Assembly: GCA_005878835.1 (NCBI GenBank) | Contig: VBMV01000062.1 | Coordinates: 1-64,000, forward strand | Length of the DNA stretch: 64,000 bases | Direction: 5' to 3' | Source: Gammaproteobacteria bacterium | GTDB taxonomy: Bacteria; Pseudomonadota; Gammaproteobacteria; Steroidobacterales; Steroidobacteraceae | In this document: positions 8,555 to 17,695 of the stretch, in pieces | How positions within the stretch are numbered: position 1 is the first letter of the stretch | How the letters are laid out: each line of letters opens with the position of its first letter | Program-made: the position numbers and the translations under genes | Notes under the pieces: generated by a model | Database searches by the model: none | Seen by the model: the letters and a program-made list of their open reading frames with translations, nothing else | Told to the model about the DNA's origin: nothing

Positions 8555-9076
8555 ATGCAGGCCGTGTCGGGACTGAACTCGTCTCTGGCGGCCGGCGTGC
8601 TCGTCTGCGGCTCGTTGCTGTGCGCCGCGCCGCTGCGCGCCTCCGACAGCGCGCCGGGGCCACTGACGCCGGTCGCGCACTCCGCGCTCGTGACTCTGGA
8701 AGTCGGCCGCACGCCCGCGGGCCTGGTGCTGCGCCTGCGGCATACGGCCGATGACACACCGGTGTCGGTGACCGACCTGACGGTGTCCGTCGACGGCAAG
8801 AGCCAGCTCGCCATGCGACGTGCGGACGGCTCGTGGTTCGTACCGCTGTCCAACGCCGTCCTGGCGGACGATCGGCTCGAGGTGGTGGTAGCACACGATG
8901 GCATCCGCGAGGTTCTCAGCGGGCGCATCACCGTCGCCGGCGAAGGCAGTGCAGCCGCGCGCCATACCGGCGGCACGGCGAGCGTGCTGTGGGATCACAA
9001 GCAGATGGCGTGGTGGATCCTCAACATCACGATCGTGCTGATCGCGGCGATCGCCATCTCACGGCGCCTGTCGTGA
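8555..9076 (+). CDS. Exported protein with C-terminal membrane anchor, unknown function
   Basis: A 173-residue protein. Residues 1-29 look like a signal peptide (hydrophobic stretch, then LRASDS). The middle of about 110 residues is predicted beta-rich (LVTLEVGRTPAGLVLRLRH, VSVTDLTVSVDG, DRLEVVVAHDG), compatible with an immunoglobulin-like or YtkA/FixH-like fold, but this is inference only. It ends in one transmembrane helix (MAWWILNITIVLIAAIAIS) and a short basic tail. It would therefore expose a periplasmic domain tethered at the C-terminus. It is divergent from hmgA and convergent with the YncE-like gene; neither neighbour defines its role. Confidence 0.7.
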   Translation: MQAVSGLNSSLAAGVLVCGSLLCAAPLRASDSAPGPLTPVAHSALVTLEVGRTPAGLVLRLRHTADDTPVSVTDLTVSVDGKSQLAMRRADGSWFVPLSNAVLADDRLEVVVAHDGIREVLSGRITVAGEGSAAARHTGGTASVLWDHKQMAWWILNITIVLIAAIAISRRLS

Positions 9077-9078
9077 GC

Positions 9079-10131
9079 TCATCGCGGCTCGAGCACCAGC
9101 AGCCGGAAGGAGCCCGGCAGGATCGCCGGCCGTGGATGCGGGTGTTCGGGCGTGGCCGCCGGCGCCGCGCCAAAATCTGCGGTCACCAGATAGATACGGT
9201 GGGTGCGCACATCCAGCGCCATGGTGCGGGCGCCGCGCCGTGTGGGCACTGACTGCGCGACCTGCGCAGCTGCGGCGGCGCCGGTACTGACCACGGTGAG
9301 GACGCCCTCGCCGCAGGAGGCGAACGCCAGGCGGCTGCCGGGATCGAACGCCGCCGCGTCCACCCCGCCGCCGATCGGCGCGCCGCCGAGCACCTTGCCG
9401 GATGCCGCATCCATCACCGCCATGACCTTGTTGGCGCACACCGGGAACAGATGCCCCCCGGCGGCATCGAGCGCCAGCCCGGAGGGCTCCTGGCAACCAC
9501 TGATGGGCCACACCGAGATGACGCTGAGCTTTCGCGGATCGATCACTGCGAGGCTGCTCTTGTCCTCGAGGTTCACGTAGATGCGGCCCTTGCCGTCCGC
9601 GACCGCAAACTCGGGTTTGGCATCCAGCGCGATGCTGCCGATCACGGCGTCGGTCCTGGCATCGACGGCGGTGGCGTTGCGGCCGCGCCCGTTGAACGTG
9701 AACACGCGCTGGCTGGCGGCATCGTAGAGGATGGCGTCGGGGTTCTCGCCGGTGGTCCTGATCTCCTTGAGCCGCGCGAGCGTCTTCAGATCAAACACCA
9801 CGATGACGCCCGCGCGCCCGGCGCTGATGTACCCGCGGCCAAGGTCCGGGGCCAGCGCGATCCCGTGCACGCCCGGGGTATCGGCGATCTCGCCGGCCAG
9901 CGCCAGCTTGTCGGTGTCCACGACCAGCACGCGCGTGCCGTGAGAGACGAAAAGCCGGTGACCGCCCGCCTCGAAAGCGAGGTAGTCCCAGCCCTCGTCC
10001 CCGGGCAGGGGCAGCTCGTGGGCAATGCGATAGTGCGGGCTGGCCTGTGCGTGGGTCGTGACCGGTGCGAGCGCGCCGGCGAGGGCGAGCGCCAGCCATC
10101 CTGGCGACAGCTGACCGAACATGCGTTTCAT
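9079..10131 (-). CDS. YncE-like periplasmic beta-propeller protein
   Basis: A 350-residue protein with a signal peptide ending THAQA. The mature part contains repeated blades with the pattern xxxLVVDTDKLALAGEI, VIVVFDLKTLARLKEI, VMAVMDAASGKVLGGAPI and LVVLEPR-type strands, as in YVTN/YncE seven-bladed propellers. Such proteins are periplasmic binding or scaffold proteins of mostly unknown ligand. No catalytic residues can be named. It stands between a convergent exported protein gene and the end of the nuo operon (28 nt beyond its start codon); it is probably separately transcribed. Confidence 0.8.
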   Translation of the reverse strand: MKRMFGQLSPGWLALALAGALAPVTTHAQASPHYRIAHELPLPGDEGWDYLAFEAGGHRLFVSHGTRVLVVDTDKLALAGEIADTPGVHGIALAPDLGRGYISAGRAGVIVVFDLKTLARLKEIRTTGENPDAILYDAASQRVFTFNGRGRNATAVDARTDAVIGSIALDAKPEFAVADGKGRIYVNLEDKSSLAVIDPRKLSVISVWPISGCQEPSGLALDAAGGHLFPVCANKVMAVMDAASGKVLGGAPIGGGVDAAAFDPGSRLAFASCGEGVLTVVSTGAAAAAQVAQSVPTRRGARTMALDVRTHRIYLVTADFGAAPAATPEHPHPRPAILPGSFRLLVLEPR

Positions 10132-10159
10132 CTGAGCTCTCCTGCAGGGCGGACCCCCG

Positions 10160-11590
10160 TCAATGGATCAGCCGCGCGCACAGGTCGAGCAGCGGCCCGG
10201 GCAGCAGACCCAGCAGCAGCACGAAGGCGGCATTCAGTCCCAGCGCCAGGCGCACGCCCGCCGCTGCCCGCGCCGGCGGCAGCTGCGGCGTCGGCTCGTC
10301 GAAGTACATGAGCTTGATCACCCGCAGGTAGTAGTACGCGCCCACCACCGACATGGCGGCCGCGATGACCACCAGCCACAGGTGGTCGCTTTCCCACAGC
10401 ACCTGAAAGATCCGCAGCTTCGCCCAGAAGCCGACCAGCGGCGGCACGCCGGCGGTCGAGAACATCAGCGCCATCATCGCCAGCGCCAGCAGCGGATCGC
10501 GCCGGTACAGGCCCTTGTAGTCCTCGAGCTGGTCCGCCTCGAAGCCCTTGGCGCTCGAGAGCAGGATCACGCCGAAGGAGCCAAGCGCCACCAGCACATA
10601 CACCAGGGTGTAGTAGAGCGCCGCCGCGTAACCGTCCGGGGTGCCGGCCACGAACCCCAGCACGATGAAGCCGACGTTGGCTATGGTCGAGTAGGCGAGC
10701 ATGCGCTTGAGGTTGGTCTGCACGATCGCGACCACGTTGCCGACGATGAGCGTCATGACCGCGAGCACGGCCAGCATCTGCGACCATTGCGACTCGGTGC
10801 CGGCGAGGCTCTGCGCCAGCAGCCGCAGCGTGAGCGCGAAATAGGCGATCTTGGGCGCCGTGCCGATGAACAGCGTCACGCTGGTGGGTGCGCCCTCGTA
10901 CACGTCCGGCAGCCACATGTGAAACGGCACCGCCCCGAGCTTGAAGGCCACCGCGACCACGATGAAGGTAAGGCCCAGGATCACCCCCGGACTGAACGGC
11001 GCCTGCAGCCGCGCGGCGATGTCCCCGAGGTCCATGGTGCCCGTCAGCCCATAGATCAGCGACATGCCGTACAGCAGCGCCCCGGAAGCGACGGCGCCGA
11101 GCACGAAGTATTTCATGGCCGACTCGGCCGCTATCCCCGAGTCGCGGTCGAACGCCACCATGGCATACACCGACAGGGCCAGCAGCTCCACCCCGAGGTA
11201 AACGGTCAGCAGGTTGTTGGCGGACACCAGCACGAAGATGCCCAGCAGCGCCGTGAGTGCCAGCACGTAGTACTCGCCGCGCAGGATGCTGCGGTTCTCG
11301 AGATAGGCGCGCGAATACAGCAGCGCCACCGCGACGAACAGCAAGGCGGCGAGCTTGAGCGCGAAGCCGAGCTCATCGGCCACGTACATACGCTCGAACA
11401 GCACGGTGCGCTGCGTGACATGTCCGTACTGCACGGTGAGGCCGGCCACCACTGCAAGCGCCAGCAGCGTCAGCGTGGGGGTGAGCCCGCGGCGCCGCTC
11501 GCCGGCGAACACCTCCACCAGCAGGATGACGCAGATCGCCACCGCCAGGCTGATCTCCGGCACCGCCGCGGCGAGGCTGGACCCACTCAT
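10160..11590 (-). CDS. nuoN: NADH-quinone oxidoreductase subunit N
   Basis: One of the three antiporter-like membrane subunits of complex I, contributing a proton channel. It has 476 residues with about 14 transmembrane helices. I start it at ATG 11590 (MSGSSLAAAVPEIS), which overlaps the nuoM stop in ATGA. Family features include MKYFVLGAVASGALLYGMS, the conserved Lys region in VAVAFKLGAVPFHMWLPDVY and NLKRMLAYSTIANVGF. It is the last gene of the nuo operon. Confidence 0.95.
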   Translation of the reverse strand: MSGSSLAAAVPEISLAVAICVILLVEVFAGERRRGLTPTLTLLALAVVAGLTVQYGHVTQRTVLFERMYVADELGFALKLAALLFVAVALLYSRAYLENRSILRGEYYVLALTALLGIFVLVSANNLLTVYLGVELLALSVYAMVAFDRDSGIAAESAMKYFVLGAVASGALLYGMSLIYGLTGTMDLGDIAARLQAPFSPGVILGLTFIVVAVAFKLGAVPFHMWLPDVYEGAPTSVTLFIGTAPKIAYFALTLRLLAQSLAGTESQWSQMLAVLAVMTLIVGNVVAIVQTNLKRMLAYSTIANVGFIVLGFVAGTPDGYAAALYYTLVYVLVALGSFGVILLSSAKGFEADQLEDYKGLYRRDPLLALAMMALMFSTAGVPPLVGFWAKLRIFQVLWESDHLWLVVIAAAMSVVGAYYYLRVIKLMYFDEPTPQLPPARAAAGVRLALGLNAAFVLLLGLLPGPLLDLCARLIH

Positions 11591-13089
11591 AGCTTGGTGG
11601 CGATCGCCTGGCTGACCAGGTGCTGGATGGAGGGCTGCATGACCTTCAGCAGCGGCGCAGGCCACACTCCCACCAGCAGCACGGCCAGTGCGAGCGCCGT
11701 CAGCACGATGTATTCGCGGCCGTTCAGATCCTCGAGCGCCGCGACGCGCGGGCTCGCAACCGGGCCGAATATCACGCGCTTCACCAGCCATAGCGTGTAG
11801 GCGGCCCCCAGCACCAGCGTCACCGCCGCCAGCAGCGAGTACCAGAAGCTCGCTCTGAAGCTGGCGATGATCACCAGGAACTCGCCGACGAACCCGGAGG
11901 TTCCCGGGAGTCCGGTGTTGGCCAGCGCAAACAGCACCATGAAGGATGCGAACACCGGCATGGTGTTGACCACGCCGCCGTAGTCGGCGATCTGGCGGCT
12001 GTGCACGCGGTCGTACAGCACGCCGACGCACAGGAACAGCGCCCCGGACACGAGCCCATGCGAGACCATCTGCACCATCGCCCCATCGAGCCCCATGCCG
12101 GCGCCCTGCACGCTCCCGGTGTTGCGCACGATCTCGTAGATCACGAAGGCCCCGAGGGTCACGAACCCCATGTGCGCAATCGAGGAGTACGCGATGAGCT
12201 TCTTCATGTCCTGCTGCACCAGCGCGACGAAGCCGATGTAGATCACCGCGATCAACGACAGCGCGATCACCAGCAGGTCGAGCTCGCGGCTCGCGTCCGG
12301 CGCAATGGGCAGGCTGAAGCGCAGCAAGCCGTAGCCGCCCATCTTCAGCAGGATGGCCGCCAGGATCACCGAGCCGCCGGTGGGCGCCTCGACGTGCGCA
12401 TCCGGCAGCCAGGTGTGCACCGGGAACATCGGCACCTTCACCGCGAAGGCGAGCAGCAGCGCGAGGAATATCCAGCGCTGCTCGATGAGCGTGAGCGGCA
12501 GGGCCTGCAGGCTCGCGATCGCGTAGCTGCCACCCTTCACGTACATGTAGATCAGCGCCGCCAGCATGAACACCGAGCCGAGGAAGGTGTACAGGAAGAA
12601 CTTGATGGTCGCGTACACGCGCCGCGGCCCGCCCCAGATGCCGATGATGAGGAACATCGGAATCAGCATCGCCTCCCAGAAGAAATAGAACAGCAGCGCG
12701 TCGCTGGCGCAGAACACCCCGATCATCAGGCCTTCCATGATGAGGAAGGCGGCGTAGTACTGCGCCGGGCGCGTCTCGATCACCCTCCAGCCGGCGATCA
12801 CTACCGGTACCGTCATGAACGCGGTGAGCACGATCAGCGGCAGCGAGATGCCGTCCACGCCGAGCGCGTACCAGGCGTCGAAGCGCGGAATCCACGGCAG
12901 CTTCTCCGGGAACTGCAGCGCCGCGCTCGCGGTGTCGAACGAGCGCCACAGCGGCACCGACAGCGCCAGTGTCGCGAGCGATGCGAGCAGCGCCAGCCAG
13001 CGCCCGGCCACGATGTGGCGATCGCCGAGCAGCACGACTCCCAAGCCCGCGGCGATCGGCAACCAGATGAGCATTGACAGGAGAGGCAT
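11587..13089 (-). CDS. nuoM: NADH-quinone oxidoreductase subunit M
   Basis: Proton-pumping, antiporter-like subunit of complex I in the inner membrane. It has 500 residues. Family segments include LGVDGISLPLIVLTAFM, FFWEAMLIPMFLIIGIWGG (with the key Glu in helix TM5), FAVKVPMFPVHTWLPDAHVEAP (with the channel Lys) and MKKLIAYSSIAHMGF. It begins 18 nt after nuoL and overlaps nuoN by 4 nt, which suggests coupled translation. Confidence 0.96.
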   Translation of the reverse strand: MPLLSMLIWLPIAAGLGVVLLGDRHIVAGRWLALLASLATLALSVPLWRSFDTASAALQFPEKLPWIPRFDAWYALGVDGISLPLIVLTAFMTVPVVIAGWRVIETRPAQYYAAFLIMEGLMIGVFCASDALLFYFFWEAMLIPMFLIIGIWGGPRRVYATIKFFLYTFLGSVFMLAALIYMYVKGGSYAIASLQALPLTLIEQRWIFLALLLAFAVKVPMFPVHTWLPDAHVEAPTGGSVILAAILLKMGGYGLLRFSLPIAPDASRELDLLVIALSLIAVIYIGFVALVQQDMKKLIAYSSIAHMGFVTLGAFVIYEIVRNTGSVQGAGMGLDGAMVQMVSHGLVSGALFLCVGVLYDRVHSRQIADYGGVVNTMPVFASFMVLFALANTGLPGTSGFVGEFLVIIASFRASFWYSLLAAVTLVLGAAYTLWLVKRVIFGPVASPRVAALEDLNGREYIVLTALALAVLLVGVWPAPLLKVMQPSIQHLVSQAIATKL

Positions 13090-13106
13090 CGCGGCGGGCT
13101 GCGCTT

Positions 13107-15146
13107 TTAGTAGCGGGCGTGCGCCAGGAACCAGCCGAGCAGCACCGCCAGGCCGATCATCATCCAGAAGGCGTACGAGTAGAGGTAACCGCTTTGCACG
13201 CGTCGCAGCAGGCTCCCGGCCCAGCCCACCGTGGCCGCGCTGCCGTTGACCATCGCGCCGTCGATCAGCAGCTCATCGCCCCCCTTCCACAGGCCCACGC
13301 CGATGAGGCGTGTGAGCGCGGCGAGAATGCGCTCGTTGAACCAGTCGAAGTAGTACTTGTGCGTGAGCGTGCGGTACAGCCAGCCGAAGCTGCGTACCGC
13401 ATCGTCCGCCCACACCGGCCGCCACAGGAAACAGGCCCAGGCCGTGACCGCCCCGGCGAGCGCGAGCCAGAAAGGCGGCGCCGCCAGGCCGTGCAGGGCG
13501 AATTGCACCGGACCGCCGAACTGCGTGGCGAGCCTGCCGACGACGTTGTTCGCGCTGAGCACGAAGATCGACGGCCCGAAGTACCCGCCGAACAGCACCG
13601 GACCCACGGTGAATGCGCCGATGAGGATCGACGGGATGGCGAGTGCGATGAGCGGGGCCGTCACCACCGCGGGACTCTCGTGGGGGGCGCCGCCGTGGGC
13701 GCGATCGTCGTGCCGGTCATCCGCGGGCCCGTCAGCAGCGGGCCCACCGTCGTGCGCGGCGGCAGGGGGGGCCGCCGCGCGGAAACGCTCCGGCCCGTGA
13801 AACGTCAGGAACAGCATGCGGAAGGTGTACAGCGCGGTCACGAACACGCCGCACAGCACGCACCAGTAGGCGTAGGTCGCGCCCCAGCGATGCGACTCGC
13901 CGACCGCCTCGATGATCGCGTCCTTGGAGTAGAAACCGGAGAAGAACGGCGTGCCGACGAGCGCCAGCGCGCCGATCCAGCAGGTCACCGCCGTGATGGG
14001 CATGTACTTCGCAAGCCCGCCCATGCGGCGCATGTCCTGCTCGTGGTGCAGGGCGATGATGACCGAGCCGGCGGCGAGGAACAGCAGCGCCTTGAAGAAC
14101 GCGTGGGTCATCAGGTGGAAGATGGCCGCGCCGTAGGCGGAAACGCCCAGCGCCACGGTCATGTACCCCAGCTGCGAGAGCGTCGAGTAGGCGATCACCC
14201 GCTTGATGTCGTTGTTGACCACCCCGAGCAGACCCATGAAGAAGGCGGTGGTGGCGCCGATCACCAGCACGAACGACAGCGCGGCATCGGAGTATTCGAA
14301 CAGCGGCGACATGCGCGCCACCATGAAGATCCCGGCCGTCACCATGGTGGCCGCATGGATGAGCGCCGAGATGGGTGTCGGACCCTCCATCGAGTCGGGC
14401 AGCCATACGTGCAGCGGCACCTGCGCCGACTTGCCCATGGCGCCTATAAATAAGCAGATGCAGATCAGCGTCAGCGCCCCGACGGCGGAAGTGGAGCTCA
14501 CGGGAATGAGCGCCTGCGCGATCTGCGGGGCCGCGGCGAAGGCGTCACGATACGCGAGCGAGCGGGTGAAGTAGGCGATGGCGGCAATTCCCAGCACGAA
14601 GCCGAAGTCGCCGATGCGATTGACGATGAAGGCCTTGAGATTGGCGAAGATCGCGCTCGGGCGCGTGTACCAGAAGCCGATCAGCAGATACGACACCAGC
14701 CCCACCGCTTCCCAGCCGAAGAACAGCTGCATGAAGTTGTTCGCCATGACCAGCATGAGCATGGAGAAGGTGAACAGCGAGATGTAGCTGAAAAAGCGCG
14801 TGTAGCCGGGGTCATCGCTCATGTAGCCGATGGTGTAGACGTGCACGCACAGCGACACGAAGCTCACCACCGCCATCATCAGCGCGGTGAGGCGGTCGAT
14901 GAGGAAGCCGACCTCCATGTGCATGCCGTCGCTGACCAGCCAGGTGTACACCGGCGCCTCGTACGCCGGCGCGCCGTCCCAATAGGTCTGCTTCAGCACC
15001 ATGAGCGACAGAGCGCAGGAGACCGCCACCGCGGCGCAGGTGAGGGTGTGCGCGCCGGCGCGCCCGATGAGCCGCCCGCCCAGGCCGGCGATGACGGCGG
15101 CCAGCAGCGGCAGCAGCGGCACGGCGATCAGCACGCTGGGGTTCAT
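13107..15146 (-). CDS. nuoL: NADH-quinone oxidoreductase subunit L
   Basis: The most distal proton-pumping subunit of complex I, with the long lateral helix along the membrane arm. It has 679 residues, somewhat longer than the E. coli protein (613). Segments seen: FFGWEAVGLVSYLLIGFWY, MGKSAQVPLHVWLPDSMEGPT, DIKRVIAYSTLSQLGYM and SKDAIIEA. A hydrophilic loop rich in His, Asp and Ala (HDGGPAADGPADDRHDDRAH, about residues 465-485) is extra relative to E. coli and lies near the start of the C-terminal lateral region. It begins 11 nt after nuoK. Confidence 0.96.
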   Translation of the reverse strand: MNPSVLIAVPLLPLLAAVIAGLGGRLIGRAGAHTLTCAAVAVSCALSLMVLKQTYWDGAPAYEAPVYTWLVSDGMHMEVGFLIDRLTALMMAVVSFVSLCVHVYTIGYMSDDPGYTRFFSYISLFTFSMLMLVMANNFMQLFFGWEAVGLVSYLLIGFWYTRPSAIFANLKAFIVNRIGDFGFVLGIAAIAYFTRSLAYRDAFAAAPQIAQALIPVSSTSAVGALTLICICLFIGAMGKSAQVPLHVWLPDSMEGPTPISALIHAATMVTAGIFMVARMSPLFEYSDAALSFVLVIGATTAFFMGLLGVVNNDIKRVIAYSTLSQLGYMTVALGVSAYGAAIFHLMTHAFFKALLFLAAGSVIIALHHEQDMRRMGGLAKYMPITAVTCWIGALALVGTPFFSGFYSKDAIIEAVGESHRWGATYAYWCVLCGVFVTALYTFRMLFLTFHGPERFRAAAPPAAAHDGGPAADGPADDRHDDRAHGGAPHESPAVVTAPLIALAIPSILIGAFTVGPVLFGGYFGPSIFVLSANNVVGRLATQFGGPVQFALHGLAAPPFWLALAGAVTAWACFLWRPVWADDAVRSFGWLYRTLTHKYYFDWFNERILAALTRLIGVGLWKGGDELLIDGAMVNGSAATVGWAGSLLRRVQSGYLYSYAFWMMIGLAVLLGWFLAHARY

Positions 15147-15156
15147 GGCGGGCGCT

Positions 15157-15462
15157 TCAGCCTTTCAGCGTGTTCAGGTCTTCGACGTTGATGCTGCCCC
15201 GTTCCCTGAACAGCACCACCAGGATGGCGAGTCCGATCGCCGACTCGGCCGCCGCCACCGTGAGGATGAAGAACACGAACACCTGTCCGTTGATGTCCGC
15301 GAGATAGCGCGAGAACGCGATGAAGTTGAAGTTCGCGGCGAGCAGCAGCAGCTCCACGCACATCAGCAGCAGGATGACGTTCTTGCGGTTCAGGAAAACG
15401 CCGGCAATGGCGAGCGAGAACAGGATCCCCGACAGCGTCAGCAGCTGCGCCAGCGTGATCAT
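15157..15462 (-). CDS. nuoK: NADH-quinone oxidoreductase subunit K
   Basis: Small membrane subunit of complex I with three transmembrane helices and 101 residues, the standard length. Membrane glutamates needed for proton transfer are present in [17 protein letters not shown] and [14 protein letters not shown]. The start ATG at 15462 overlaps the nuoJ stop in ATGA, and the longer upstream frame is not part of the gene. Confidence 0.96.
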   Translation of the reverse strand: MITLAQLLTLSGILFSLAIAGVFLNRKNVILLLMCVELLLLAANFNFIAFSRYLADINGQVFVFFILTVAAAESAIGLAILVVLFRERGSINVEDLNTLKG

Positions 15463-16064
15463 GGGCGCTTCTCCGCATCCATTTTCACGATGCGCAGCCG
15501 GTCGGCACGCCGCACCGCCACCTGGGCTCTGATGTCCTGCTGCTTCAGCCCCGCGCGGCGGCGCATGGTGAGCGCGATGGCGGCCACGATCGCCACCAGC
15601 AGCAGCATGGCGGCGAGCTCGAACGGGTACGCGTAGCGGGTGTACAGCACGCGCCCGAGCTCCAGCGTGTTGCTGTAGGTCGGCGCCGTGGGCGTGGCGC
15701 CGCGGCCCGCGTCGATGCCGAGTCCGCCGCGCGCCCACACCACCCCCACGATCTCGACGATCACCGCCAGGGCTGTGAGCCAGCCGAGCCACGCGAAGCG
15801 GGTGAATCCCTGGCGCAGCTCCGCCAGGTTGACGTCGAGCATCATGACGACGAACAGGAACAGCACCATGACCGCGCCGACGTATACCAGCACCAGCACC
15901 ACGGCGAGGAACTCCGCCTCCAGCAGCAGCCAGATGGCGGCCGAGCTGATGAAGCACATGACCAGCGCCAGCGCCGAGTACACCGGATTGCGCGCCGTGA
16001 TCACGCCGAGCGCCGCGGCGATGAGCAGGGCGCCGAACACGTAGAACAGCGCCTCGATCAGCAT
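15459..16064 (-). CDS. nuoJ: NADH-quinone oxidoreductase subunit J
   Basis: Membrane subunit of complex I with about five helices and 201 residues. The hallmark [18 protein letters not shown], including the pi-bulge helix, is present. The C-terminal 35 residues are basic and cytoplasmic. It overlaps nuoK by 4 nt and follows nuoI by 37 nt. Confidence 0.95.
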   Translation of the reverse strand: MLIEALFYVFGALLIAAALGVITARNPVYSALALVMCFISSAAIWLLLEAEFLAVVLVLVYVGAVMVLFLFVVMMLDVNLAELRQGFTRFAWLGWLTALAVIVEIVGVVWARGGLGIDAGRGATPTAPTYSNTLELGRVLYTRYAYPFELAAMLLLVAIVAAIALTMRRRAGLKQQDIRAQVAVRRADRLRIVKMDAEKRP

Positions 16065-16101
16065 GCGCGGCCGCCGGCGGCGCGAGGGCTGAGGCGCGTT
16101 C

Positions 16102-16584
16102 TCATCGGTAGGGCGCGTCCGCGGCCCGATCGGCGGCGATCATCGCCTCGTAGCGTTCGCCGACCGCGAGCAGCTTGTCCTTGCTCATGATGTTCTCGCC
16201 GCGCCGCTCCATGTGGTACTCGAGAATGCGGGTGAGCACGATGGCGTCCACCGGGCAGGCCTCCTCGCAGAAGCCACAGTAGATGCACTTGAACAGATCG
16301 ATGTCATAGCGCGTGGTGCGCCGCGTGCCGTCCGGTGCCACCTCCGAGTCGATGGTGATGCACACCGCCGGGCACACCGCCTCGCACAGCTTGCAGGCGA
16401 TGCAGCGCTCCTGGCCGTTCGGGTAGCGGCGCAGCGCGTGCAGGCCGCGAAAGCGCGGTGACTGCGGGGTCTTCTCTTCCGGATAGTTGAGGGTGTACTT
16501 GCGGCTGAACAGAGTGCGGGCCGTGACCATGAGCCCCTTGAGGAGCTCCGGCAGCAGGAAGGTCTTGAGCGGATTCACACCCAT
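16102..16584 (-). CDS. nuoI: NADH-quinone oxidoreductase subunit I (2 x 4Fe-4S)
   Basis: Peripheral-arm ferredoxin-like subunit that passes electrons through clusters N6a and N6b towards quinone. It has 160 residues. Two CxxCxxCxxxCP motifs are seen: [12 protein letters not shown] and [12 protein letters not shown]. The N-terminal [17 protein letters not shown] helix contacts the membrane arm. It begins 12 nt after nuoH. Confidence 0.96.
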   Translation of the reverse strand: MGVNPLKTFLLPELLKGLMVTARTLFSRKYTLNYPEEKTPQSPRFRGLHALRRYPNGQERCIACKLCEAVCPAVCITIDSEVAPDGTRRTTRYDIDLFKCIYCGFCEEACPVDAIVLTRILEYHMERRGENIMSKDKLLAVGERYEAMIAADRAADAPYR

Positions 16585-16596
16585 GAATGCATCCGC

Positions 16597-17673
16597 TCAG
16601 TGGTACCAGGCGCGCGACCACGGCCCGATGCGGTACACGGCCAGCAGCATCTCTACGCCGATCCACACCAGGGTCACAGGGATCAGCGCCTTCCACCCCA
16701 GGCGCATGATCTGGTCGTAGCGGTAGCGCGGGAAGGTCGCCCGGAACCACAGGAACAGGAACACCAGGCAGAACACCTTGAGGAACAGCCACAGGAAACT
16801 CGGCTGTCCGAGGAAGGTGTCACCCAGCCCGAGCCATGCATAGCCCTGCAAGGGTCCCTCCCAGCCGCCGAAGAAGAACACCGCGGTGAGCGTCGAGATC
16901 AGGATCATGTTGGCGTATTCGGCGAGGAAGAACAGCGCGAACGCGATGCCGGAGTACTCGACGTGGAAGCCGGCGACGATCTCGGATTCGCCCTCGGCCA
17001 CGTCGAAGGGCGCGCGGTTGGTCTCGGCGACGCCGGAGATGAAATACACCATCAACAGTGGGAACAGCCAGAACCAGTTCCAGGACAGCAGCCCGCCCTC
17101 CTGGGTGCGCACGATGGTGCCGAGGTTCATGCTGCCGGTGGCCATGAGCACGCCGACCAGCGCGAAGCCCATGGCGATCTCGTAGGCCAGCATCTGCGCC
17201 GCGGAGCGCATGGCGCCCAGGAACGCGTATTTGGAGTTCGCCGCCCAGCCGGCGACGATGACGCCGTACACACCCATGGAGGTGAGCGACAGCAGGTACA
17301 GCAGGCCCGCGTCGGCCTTCGACACCACCACCGTTGGCGACAGCGGGATCACCGCCCAGGCCGCGAACGCCGGCACGAGTGCGACGATGGGCGCGAGCCG
17401 GAACAGGAACTTGCTCGAATTCGTCGGGATGATGACTTCCTTCACGAGGAGCTTGATCACGTCGGCGAACGGTTGTCCCACTCCGGGCAGCAGACCGAAG
17501 AGGCGCACGCGGTTCGGTCCGCGGCGCAGCTGCATCCAGCCGATGACCTTGCGCTCCCACAAAGTCAGCAGCGCCACGCAAACGATCAGCACCACCGTGA
17601 TCACCAGTATCCACGCGGTGGAGCGCGCGTAGTCCGGCAGCGACAGCCAGGTGGTTGCGAGGGTTTCGAGCAC
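16597..17673 (-). CDS. nuoH: NADH-quinone oxidoreductase subunit H
   Basis: Membrane subunit at the junction with the peripheral arm; it forms part of the quinone chamber. It has 358 residues and about eight helices. Signatures include [22 protein letters not shown] near residue 40 and [20 protein letters not shown]. The start is GTG 17673. It follows nuoG by 22 nt. Confidence 0.96.
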   Translation of the reverse strand: MLETLATTWLSLPDYARSTAWILVITVVLIVCVALLTLWERKVIGWMQLRRGPNRVRLFGLLPGVGQPFADVIKLLVKEVIIPTNSSKFLFRLAPIVALVPAFAAWAVIPLSPTVVVSKADAGLLYLLSLTSMGVYGVIVAGWAANSKYAFLGAMRSAAQMLAYEIAMGFALVGVLMATGSMNLGTIVRTQEGGLLSWNWFWLFPLLMVYFISGVAETNRAPFDVAEGESEIVAGFHVEYSGIAFALFFLAEYANMILISTLTAVFFFGGWEGPLQGYAWLGLGDTFLGQPSFLWLFLKVFCLVFLFLWFRATFPRYRYDQIMRLGWKALIPVTLVWIGVEMLLAVYRIGPWSRAWYH

Positions 17674-17695
17674 GTGCGCGGTCCGCCTTGGCGTT

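Noticed and set aside
10163..11800. Long plus-strand open frame opposite nuoN/nuoM (545 codons)
   Set aside because: It is a high-GC shadow: composition is His/Gln/Arg-rich with no domain, and it is exactly antisense to clear membrane subunits. The same applies to the long frames opposite carB, dnaK, ftsH, recN and ppsA.
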